Source of the DNA: an uncultured Muribaculaceae bacterium
GTDB taxonomy: Bacteria; Bacteroidota; Bacteroidia; Bacteroidales; Muribaculaceae
Assembly (NCBI GenBank): GCA_910577465.1
Contig: CAJTMM010000044.1
Coordinates: 1-16,054 of the forward strand
DNA length: 16,054 nucleotides
Direction of reading: 5' to 3'
In this document: positions 7,734 to 13,543 of the stretch, in pieces
Numbering within the stretch: position 1 is the stretch's first letter
Layout: the number at the start of each line of letters is the position of its first letter
Notes under the pieces: model-generated
What the model was told of the DNA's origin: nothing
Databases searched by the model: none
What the model saw: only the letters and a program-made list of their open reading frames with translations
Translations under genes and position numbers: made by a program

Positions 7734-9131
7734 TCACCTCCGCACGGCAAATTTAGCTACGGCATCACCGACCTCATCGCCACCATGTTGCGACAATATG
7801 CGCCACTGCTTGGGATATAGATTATTTGCCCTGTTGCCAAGATTTTTGGCAAATCCGAGCGGGATACCGCCATACGTGAGCAACACCACTCCCCGGGGAG
7901 CCCCGGCATCAAGCGACACCGCCTCACACCTCAGATAGGATATTGCCGTGGCATAATCCACCTCCACACGGCTGAAGGCACCGGTATTAAGCAACCGGCT
8001 CATCGCCAACGTATGCGATGGTATCACATCCTTACCCTTGACCGTGCCAACCTCCACTTCGGGACGATAAGGAAAATCCGTCCACGCTATCGCCGGGCAT
8101 GCAAACACGCTATCACCACGCATGACCACATCTCCATCAAACGCATAATCAAGCCAACCGCGCACATCCTTAGGTGCCTTGCATACTGAAGCGGTCACGC
8201 GCTCCTTTTTACGGGCACGTTTGCCATTTCCGCCAACACCGGCACCATCCGTCACCGGCTTGCGCAGCACTGCCATGAAAAGCCCTTCGCCGCGCACCTG
8301 ACCGGGAATGAAACGGCAACAATGAGCACCGGTATCTATGCCACCGGCTATGCCCCATCCATCGGCTCCATCTATCTCCACAGATTCAGCACCATAAGCG
8401 CGCATCATATACTCCACCATCTCCTCATTCTCCACACGGTTGAACGTACAGGTGCTGTATATGAAATATCCTCCGGGGAGGAGCGCGTGCCATAGATTAT
8501 CGACAATCTCACGCTGACGTTCCGCACAACGCTGCACCAACGCCCCGCTCCACTGCCGTACAGCCTCTTCATCCTTACGCATCATACCTTCGCCCGAACA
8601 TGGCACATCGGCGGCAATGATGTCGAATACGGCACCGTCAGCAGCAAACCGTCCGGTATCGCCCTGCGTGACACAGCATAGCGGATAGCCCCATTTCACA
8701 AGATTCTCACGCAATATGGCTGCACGTGACGGCACAAACTCATTTGCCACGACCACCGAGCCTTCAGGCAGCGAGTCGATAGCCGCCGTGGTCTTTCCAC
8801 CCGGAGCGGCACAAGCGTCGAGATAACGCACGGGAGCACCGCCGGCAGTAATCTGACGCAGCACATGGGTTATGAACATGGATGACGCATCCTGCACATA
8901 ATACCCGCCCTGATGAAGCAGCGGATCGAACGTGAACGCCGGACGCTCATCCAGATAACATCCGGCACCGCACCAAGGCACCGCATCGGCACCGGGTGCC
9001 GTAAGCAACCCCTTACCCGCATTGAAACGCACCGATACGGAAGGCGGCGTTTGCAACGCCGCCCCTATACCGTTCAAAGGTCCGAATCCGTAACCCTCTA
9101 TTTCATTTAGAAACTCCTGCGGAAGATTCAT
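7734..9131 (-). CDS. RsmF-like rRNA (cytosine-C5-)methyltransferase, NOL1/NOP2/Sun family
   Basis: A 465-residue SAM-dependent RNA m5C methyltransferase, close in length and layout to E. coli RsmF (16S rRNA C1407). The N-terminal part (1-90) includes YYVQDASSMF at about 77-86. SAM motif I is DACAAPGGKT (105-114). Motif IV is DVPCSGEGMMRK (175-186), with C178 as the product-release cysteine. Motif VI is YSTCTFNRVENEE (225-237), with C228 as the catalytic cysteine. The C-terminal part (about 320-465) ends with a PUA-like NRANNLYPKQWRI motif, as in RsmF. The middle linker is rich in G, K and R. The gene lies 24 bp downstream of pfkA on the same strand, so the two may share a transcript. The exact rRNA target cannot be fixed by eye. 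Confidence 0.92.
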   Translation of the reverse strand: MNLPQEFLNEIEGYGFGPLNGIGAALQTPPSVSVRFNAGKGLLTAPGADAVPWCGAGCYLDERPAFTFDPLLHQGGYYVQDASSMFITHVLRQITAGGAPVRYLDACAAPGGKTTAAIDSLPEGSVVVANEFVPSRAAILRENLVKWGYPLCCVTQGDTGRFAADGAVFDIIAADVPCSGEGMMRKDEEAVRQWSGALVQRCAERQREIVDNLWHALLPGGYFIYSTCTFNRVENEEMVEYMMRAYGAESVEIDGADGWGIAGGIDTGAHCCRFIPGQVRGEGLFMAVLRKPVTDGAGVGGNGKRARKKERVTASVCKAPKDVRGWLDYAFDGDVVMRGDSVFACPAIAWTDFPYRPEVEVGTVKGKDVIPSHTLAMSRLLNTGAFSRVEVDYATAISYLRCEAVSLDAGAPRGVVLLTYGGIPLGFAKNLGNRANNLYPKQWRILSQHGGDEVGDAVAKFAVRR

Positions 9132-9155
9132 TATATTTCAGAACATGGAGATGCA

Positions 9156-10136
9156 TTATATCGACAGACGACGCAACGTGTCAAGCAGGTTACGGTTGAT
9201 AGGCTTATCGTTCTTGATTGCCTTGGTAAAGGGCACATAGACTATCTCATCGTTCTTGATACCAATCATCACATTGCGCTGGTCATCGAGCAGCGCATCG
9301 ATAGCGGCGGCACCCATGCGGGATGCGAGGATGCGGTCTTTTGCCGTGGGGGATCCACCACGCTGCAAGTGACCCAATATGGACACGCGCACATCGTAGC
9401 CGGGATATTCATTCTTGACACGTTCAGCCATACCCATGGCGCCTCCGGTGACAGGACTCTCGGCAACCAGTACGATTGAGGAGTTCTTGCTCTTGCGGAA
9501 GCCATTCTGTATGAGCTCCGCCAACTGGTCGACCTCGGTAGAGATCTCAGGGATAATAGCAGCCTCAGCACCTGAAGCTATAGCACCGTTAAGGGCGAGG
9601 AAGCCGGCATCGCGACCCATTACCTCTATAAAGAAGAGACGCTCGTGAGATGTGGCGGTATCACGAATCTTATCGACACACTCCATGATGGTATTCAACG
9701 CCGTATCGTAACCGATAGTGGAGTCGGTACCGTAAAGGTCATTGTCGATGGTACCGGGCAGACCTATGATAGGAAAGTTGTATTCATTGGCAAAGATACG
9801 GGCACCGGTCAACGAACCATCACCGCCTATCACCACCAAAGCATCAATCTCGTGACGACGCAGGTTGTCATAAGCCAACTGACGACCCTCGGGAGTCTGG
9901 AACTCAGGGCAACGGGCTGTTTTCAGAATCGTGCCGCCCATCTGTATGATGTTTGACACGTTTTGAGTCTTGAACTCCTGGATTTCATCGGAAATCAATC
10001 CACGGTATCCGCGATAGATACCCTTCACTCTGAAGCCGCTGAAGATTGCCGAACGCGTCACGGCGCGGATTGCCGCATTCATGCCGGGGGCATCGCCACC
10101 GGATGTAAGAATGCCTACACACTTTATCTCTGACAT
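9156..10136 (-). CDS. pfkA: ATP-dependent 6-phosphofructokinase
   Basis: A 326-residue group A phosphofructokinase converting fructose-6-phosphate and ATP to fructose-1,6-bisphosphate, the committed step of glycolysis. Length is normal. Visible motifs: N-terminal GILTSGGDAPGMNAAIRA (8-25), GGDGSLTGA (104-112) in which G107 of GGDGS indicates ATP rather than pyrophosphate as donor (PPi enzymes have GGDDS), catalytic PGTIDNDLYGTD (127-138) with D131, and the substrate-binding VMGRDAGFLAL beginning at about 172. SILGHLQRGGSPTAKDR follows near the C-terminus. A -7 box and a dyad lie about 45 bp upstream. The RsmF-like gene follows after 24 bp. Confidence 0.97.
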   Translation of the reverse strand: MSEIKCVGILTSGGDAPGMNAAIRAVTRSAIFSGFRVKGIYRGYRGLISDEIQEFKTQNVSNIIQMGGTILKTARCPEFQTPEGRQLAYDNLRRHEIDALVVIGGDGSLTGARIFANEYNFPIIGLPGTIDNDLYGTDSTIGYDTALNTIMECVDKIRDTATSHERLFFIEVMGRDAGFLALNGAIASGAEAAIIPEISTEVDQLAELIQNGFRKSKNSSIVLVAESPVTGGAMGMAERVKNEYPGYDVRVSILGHLQRGGSPTAKDRILASRMGAAAIDALLDDQRNVMIGIKNDEIVYVPFTKAIKNDKPINRNLLDTLRRLSI

Positions 10137-10174
10137 AGTATATCGGTTGTTATTTAATGTTATTGCATGACTAT

Positions 10175-10200
10175 CACCGCAAAGATAACCAAACGCGGTG
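10175..10200. promoter_or_regulatory. pfkA -7 box (10180-10187) inside a perfect 6-bp dyad
   Basis: On the minus strand TATCTTTG (10180-10187) matches TAnnTTTG and lies 43 bp upstream of the pfkA ATG. It is framed by CACCGC (10175-10180) and GCGGTG (10195-10200), a perfect inverted repeat with a 14-bp spacer. The right arm is part of the TTTGCGGT extension seen at other promoters here. It may be a regulator site or a coincidence. Confidence 0.55.
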
Positions 10201-10242
10201 AAATACCCGCAGATATTTTATTAATAAGTCCAAATCAAGCAC

Positions 10243-10794
10243 CTATGGCACCTGCTCGACACTCACAGCTACCGACTTGGAAGCCCCGCGCCATGGCAAC
10301 GTACCGTAATACTTCTCATAGCCTATTATCACCGGTCTGCCGGTGCCCTGCATCTGCTGAAGCTTTGAAGCCACAGCCGCATCATCGATACTGAAGGAGT
10401 AGTCGCGGGAATACAGGCGCGCGGTATCGGTGACGGCACTCTCCGACACGACATCGGCCTCGTATGTCTTGAATATAAGTCCGCGTTTCTCCACATTCAC
10501 CACGTAGCACTTGAGTCGCGCGTCGGTGACATAAGGGGTGCAATAACGCAGATAGAACACGGCACCCAGAATTACCGCACCGACAAACACAGTCCATGCA
10601 AGCACCTTGCGCATCTTACCGTGACGCGGTTTTACATCATCGTGACCCGCACCGGTATTTTCCGCCATGGTGGAGGGCGAGCCGAAATCTATCGTATCGC
10701 CCGGCTTAGCGGATGGAGATGCGGGGGCGCCGGATGGAGCCGCGTTGTCTTCGGATTCAAGGAAATAGTCGGGTTTGTCGTCGTCGAGTATCAT
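10243..10794 (-). CDS. Single-pass membrane hypothetical protein
   Basis: A 183-residue protein with no family I can name with confidence. Residues 1-60 are acidic then rich in A, P, S and G (likely disordered). Residues about 64-82 (VLAWTVFVGAVILGAVFYL) form one transmembrane helix flanked by RK on the N-terminal side, which suggests a cytoplasmic N-terminus. The rest (about 86-183) reads as a compact periplasmic domain with DARLKCYVVNVEKRGLIFK, TYEADVV and SRDYSFSIDD. It begins 12 bp after the stop of the flippase-like gene on the same strand, so the two are almost certainly co-transcribed and may act together at the membrane. The stop is followed by a 106-bp gap holding the pfkA promoter, with no clear terminator. 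Confidence 0.85.
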   Translation of the reverse strand: MILDDDKPDYFLESEDNAAPSGAPASPSAKPGDTIDFGSPSTMAENTGAGHDDVKPRHGKMRKVLAWTVFVGAVILGAVFYLRYCTPYVTDARLKCYVVNVEKRGLIFKTYEADVVSESAVTDTARLYSRDYSFSIDDAAVASKLQQMQGTGRPVIIGYEKYYGTLPWRGASKSVAVSVEQVP

Positions 10795-10806
10795 CGTTGT
10801 GAAGGG

Positions 10807-11877
10807 TTATCTTTTGACAGGTTTGTTTTTACGCTTGTCGATAGCTATGGCTATGAAAGTTATAAGCCCAAGTATTATGAGCAGCAGTGTCTGCGAGCCC
10901 ATCACAAGATTGGCAAATGATGTGGCATAGCTTTTGGTGAGCTCGGGTATGCCGGCACTGTAAAGGCTCAGCCCGAAAATTATCGCCCACTGCCAGGGAC
11001 CGATACCACCGTTGGAGGGAACGCCCATGGATATGCTTGAGAACACGAAGCACACCATCACAGCTATGGTACCGTAGCGCGCCACCACCTCAGTAGTGGC
11101 AGGGAATGAGAAGAACGCCACATATAATTGAAGGAAGTAGCATCCCCAGATGCATACCGTGAGCAGTAACCAACGGCCCTTGCCCGGCATGGTGGCAATG
11201 GCGGCAAATCCATCCCACAGACCGCGGCAGAAACCCGACACTGCCTTGACCAGCTTATTGTCGCGGAATTTAGCAAACAGCACCCACACGCCTATTATGG
11301 CAACGACTGCCACAGCCCACAACCATGGCGAGGTAATCAGAGCCATGATGCGCTCGTAGCCCTCGGGGTTCTGGCGCAAGTAATCCATAAGAGCATTGCC
11401 GGCAAACAAGAATGTAGCCGCTGTGAGCAGCAACACCGTAACCGTATCGGCAAGGCGGTCCGCCACCATGGAGCCGAACACCGTGGTGAACGATGCATTC
11501 TGACGCTGCGCCACATAGCCCGTGCGCCATATTTCGCCAAGACGCGGCAACACAAGATTAACCGCATAGGTACCGAATATACTGAGCACCAACACATACA
11601 GCGGAGCATCGACATTGATGGCGCGAAGCTGTATGCGCCAGCGCATGGCACGGAACACGTGGGAGAACACGCTTATGAACATAGCCAGCAGAATCCACCA
11701 ATAATTGCAATTGTTCCTGATAATATCAATCATCTCGGTGAAGTTCACACCGGTGAACAGCAAATAGCAAAGCCCGACGCTTATCACCAACGGCACACCA
11801 TATTTGAGTATGTAACGCCACCATGCCGACCCTTTGGTCAGCTCCTGCGGCGCGGAAGATTGATTCATTTCAGCCAT
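10807..11877 (-). CDS. Flippase-like integral membrane protein (YbhN/AglD, LPG-synthase TM domain family)
   Basis: A polytopic inner-membrane protein with about eight hydrophobic segments, matching the family annotated as lysylphosphatidylglycerol synthase transmembrane domain (UPF0104, YbhN/AglD). Family signatures are AMRWRIQLRAI near residue 75, YAVNLVLPRLGEIWRTGYVA around 105-124, VADRLADTV and the C-terminal GVPSNGGIGPWQWAI. Members are thought to move or help move lipid-linked substrates; the lysyl-transfer domain of true MprF is absent, so it is not an aminoacyl-PG synthase. I place the start at the ATG at 11877 (MAEMNQSS, 356 residues); an upstream in-frame TTG at 11883 would add only two residues. 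A -7 box lies about 77 bp upstream. The single-pass hypothetical follows after 12 bp. Confidence 0.87.
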   Translation of the reverse strand: MAEMNQSSAPQELTKGSAWWRYILKYGVPLVISVGLCYLLFTGVNFTEMIDIIRNNCNYWWILLAMFISVFSHVFRAMRWRIQLRAINVDAPLYVLVLSIFGTYAVNLVLPRLGEIWRTGYVAQRQNASFTTVFGSMVADRLADTVTVLLLTAATFLFAGNALMDYLRQNPEGYERIMALITSPWLWAVAVVAIIGVWVLFAKFRDNKLVKAVSGFCRGLWDGFAAIATMPGKGRWLLLTVCIWGCYFLQLYVAFFSFPATTEVVARYGTIAVMVCFVFSSISMGVPSNGGIGPWQWAIIFGLSLYSAGIPELTKSYATSFANLVMGSQTLLLIILGLITFIAIAIDKRKNKPVKR

Positions 11878-11953
11878 ATACAATTAAGTTATGAGGTTAA
11901 TCGACTGCATGAGCGGGCGGCGACAAAGCATCCACGCCACTCATTAGCTACCG

Positions 11954-11961
11954 CAAAGATA
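11954..11961 (-). promoter_or_regulatory. -7 box for the flippase-like gene
   Basis: TATCTTTG followed by CGGTAG on the minus strand, identical over TATCTTTGCGGT to the pfkA box. It implies a leader of about 70 nt. No clear -33 element. It is divergent from the AraC promoter. Confidence 0.62.
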
Positions 11962-12064
11962 GTAAGTAGTTGGCAATAATGGATAGTGACACACCCTAAT
12001 TCTTGCCCTGACAGCACAGAATGCACAATTATTCGCCATAACGGACCAACAAATTGGGCAAAAA

Positions 12065-12079
12065 GGACTTTTTTAGTCC
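12065..12079. promoter_or_regulatory. Short dyad upstream of the AraC-family gene
   Basis: GGACT-TTTTT-AGTCC is a perfect 5-bp inverted repeat ending 20 bp before the -7 box, just upstream of the expected -33 position. It could be a regulator site. It is short enough to be chance. Confidence 0.35.
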
Positions 12080-12099
12080 ATTATTACCATAAAATTATG

Positions 12100-12107
12100 T
12101 ACATTTG
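12100..12107 (+). promoter_or_regulatory. -7 box for the AraC-family gene
   Basis: TACATTTG matches TAnnTTTG, with start near 12113. It decides the gene start: the in-frame ATGs at 11986 and 12097 would precede transcription, whereas the ATG at 12136 lies about 23 nt inside the transcript. Confidence 0.6.
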
Positions 12108-12135
12108 TACCAAAACAGACCAAGACACACCATAT

Positions 12136-13044
12136 ATGCCACGCAGAAAAGAGCAACCGATACCACCGGCAAGTCCGGAGATGATAGTAAAGTATTCGAA
12201 GCAATTCAGTAGTTTCGCGAGCGACTATATCTTTTCACGTGTGAGCAAGACCGAACGCTTCTCCGACCTCACCTCGCATACGATGCGCATGCAGGGAGTA
12301 ACGATGGTGATGTGTCTCAACGGCTCGATAGATATAGATGTCAACCTCGAGTCTTACCACATAGGCACCAACACATTGATTACGATAAGCGCCGACAGTG
12401 TGTTCAACATACGTCATGTGGACTGGGACAACCTTGACGCCTACGTGTTCATAATCTCACCGGAATTCATGCGCGACATCAATTTCGACCTGAGCCTTAT
12501 GGCAACCATAAGCATCACCTCCAACCAGCCACCCATGATGACCCTCGACAATGAGGAGGTAGCGTTGATGAGCCGCTATTTCGATCTGATACACTACAAC
12601 ACGGTGGACAATACCGATGCCCACTATGTGCGTTCGATAGCGCGTTCGCTGATAGCAGCATCCATTTACCAGCTCATGCAGTTTGCCAGCAAGCGAGCCG
12701 AGAGACGCACCACCCCCGCCATGTCGCGCCGCGTCAACTACATCAAGGAATTCATGCATCTGCTCAAGACCCACCACCGTAAGGAGCGCAGCGTGGCATT
12801 CTATGCCAATGAGCTATTCATAACGCCCAAATACCTGTCGTCGATACTGCGCAGAAGCACCGGACGTTCTGCCGCACAATGGATAGACGATTATGTGATA
12901 TTAGAGGCAAAGAACCTGCTACGCTTCTCCGGAAAGAACGTGCAACAGATAGCCTACGAGCTGAATTTCAGCAACCAATCATCATTCGGCAAATACTTCA
13001 AGCACATGACCGGGATGTCGCCCACTCAATTTCAGAAATCGTAA
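12136..13044 (+). CDS. AraC-family transcriptional regulator
   Basis: A 302-residue regulator with an N-terminal cupin-like sensing domain (about 1-170) and a C-terminal AraC/XylS double helix-turn-helix (about 198-302). The DNA-binding part reads KERSVAFYANELFITPKYLS (first HTH), LRRSTGRSAAQWIDDYVI, then AKNLLRFSGKNVQQIAYELN and FSNQSSFGKYFKHMTGMSP, which are textbook AraC second-HTH signatures ending in TPTQF-like SPTQFQKS. The start is placed at MPRRKEQP because the -7 box at 12100-12107 lies between this ATG and the further upstream in-frame ATGs, whose extra 50 residues look like untranslated sequence. It is divergent from the flippase-like gene and lies upstream of the candidate noncoding RNA and the GH36-like hydrolase on the same strand, so either could be its target, which is inference. 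Confidence 0.92.
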   Translation: MPRRKEQPIPPASPEMIVKYSKQFSSFASDYIFSRVSKTERFSDLTSHTMRMQGVTMVMCLNGSIDIDVNLESYHIGTNTLITISADSVFNIRHVDWDNLDAYVFIISPEFMRDINFDLSLMATISITSNQPPMMTLDNEEVALMSRYFDLIHYNTVDNTDAHYVRSIARSLIAASIYQLMQFASKRAERRTTPAMSRRVNYIKEFMHLLKTHHRKERSVAFYANELFITPKYLSSILRRSTGRSAAQWIDDYVILEAKNLLRFSGKNVQQIAYELNFSNQSSFGKYFKHMTGMSPTQFQKS

Positions 13045-13047
13045 TGC

Positions 13048-13092
13048 AAATTGCAATCCGAAAGCAGACGGAGCAATTTTATGTTAATTTTT
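13048..13092 (+). terminator. Probable terminator of the AraC-family gene
   Basis: AAATTGC (13048-13054) pairs with GCAATTT (13073-13079), and inside it TCCG pairs with CGGA (13057-13060, 13069-13072). A T-rich stretch follows. It begins 4 bp after the araC-type stop codon. The T-run is interrupted, so termination strength is uncertain. Confidence 0.55.
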
Positions 13093-13101
13093 GTGTATTG
13101 C

Positions 13102-13132
13102 TTGGTTGTTATTGAGGTAATTTTTAACTTTG
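13102..13132 (+). promoter_or_regulatory. Promoter of the candidate noncoding RNA
   Basis: TTGG (13102-13105), a 19-bp gap, then TAACTTTG (13125-13132) followed by CGGTG. The layout and spacing match the lptE promoter. It lies in a gene-free gap after a probable terminator, and no convincing coding sequence follows it. Confidence 0.7.
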
Positions 13133-13137
13133 CGGTG

Positions 13138-13467
13138 CTTTTGATAGGTTATAGACGCGCACGATGTCGCGAAGTGTTTAGTAGATGGCTAAGCCATGTC
13201 CCGAACAGGATTTTTTAGCCGACATTTCACACTCTCTGCTATACACTTCATCCCCGAAACAAATAGGAACGCATCGTTGCAATCTTGAATATAGATTCGT
13301 TGATTGTTGCGCGTGGCTGAGCTTACAGAAGCCCCGCCGCCAGCGTAACAGCATTATTATATGCCGCAACGTAGCGGTCACGAAATTTAAGGCTAATAAT
13401 AGTTGTTTTATAGATAATTGTGTATTTGAAGCTTAAGGGAAGTCGTGAGACTTTCCTTTTGTTTTTT
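13138..13467 (+). ncRNA. Candidate structured noncoding RNA, about 330 nt, family unknown
   Basis: A gene-free interval bounded by a good promoter and a strong intrinsic terminator. Hand folding finds nested helices: 13155-13160 with 13309-13314 (6 bp); 13161-13166 with 13272-13277 (6 bp); 13171-13185 with 13235-13249 (7 bp, one U-U mismatch, 7 bp including one G-U); 13187-13192 with 13215-13220 (6 bp); and an apical GUCC-CGAACA-GGAU (13198-13211). Further hairpins are at 13281-13297, 13321-13332 enclosed by 13313-13317 with 13336-13340 (this alternative competes with the first helix), 13351-13364 and 13364-13377. A closing helix is possible at 13386-13394 with 13430-13437. I see none of the landmark sequences of tmRNA, RNase P RNA or SRP RNA, and it is longer than usual 6S RNA. 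The 5' end is estimated from the -7 box. An 83-codon ORF (13185-13436) overlaps it but looks like chance. It could regulate in trans or be a scaffold; no function is assigned. Confidence 0.62.
13435..13467 (+). terminator. Strong intrinsic terminator of the candidate noncoding RNA
   Basis: AAGGGAAGTC (13435-13444) pairs with GACTTTCCTT (13449-13458) through a GTGA tetraloop (GNRA type), with one G-U pair, and the transcript continues into a TTTTGTTTTTT run. It ends 77 bp before the hydrolase start codon, and a separate -7 box follows it. Confidence 0.88.
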
Positions 13468-13501
13468 ATACACCTATAGCATAAGTATCCGCCGAATATT
13501 C

Positions 13502-13509
13502 TATCTTTG
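13502..13509 (+). promoter_or_regulatory. -7 box for the GH36-like hydrolase gene
   Basis: TATCTTTG matches TAnnTTTG and lies 34 bp before the chosen ATG, downstream of the RNA terminator. No clear -33 element, which would fit dependence on an activator such as the nearby AraC-family protein (inference). Confidence 0.62.
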
Positions 13510-13543
13510 TAGAGAAATACCGGTAAAAAAACATACGACACCA

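Noticed and set aside
11986..12135. N-terminal extension of 50 residues on the AraC-family protein
   Set aside because: The -7 box at 12100-12107 lies inside this stretch and the extension does not look like the family; the ATG at 12136 is preferred.
13178..13381. 67-codon minus-strand ORF opposite the candidate RNA
   Set aside because: No promoter or domain seen on that strand; likely chance.
13185..13436. 83-codon plus-strand ORF inside the candidate RNA
   Set aside because: Cysteine-rich, no recognisable domain or family, and its ATG falls within a paired helix. The helices explain the sequence better. A dual-function RNA is not excluded.
13138..13467. tmRNA, RNase P RNA or 6S RNA
   Set aside because: No tag ORF or CCA-type acceptor end, no RNase P core sequences, and too long for ordinary 6S RNA. 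The check was by eye only.
13445..13543. 33-residue N-terminal extension of the GH36-like protein
   Set aside because: It would begin inside the terminator hairpin of the upstream RNA and precede the gene's own -7 box; the signal peptide starts at 13544.
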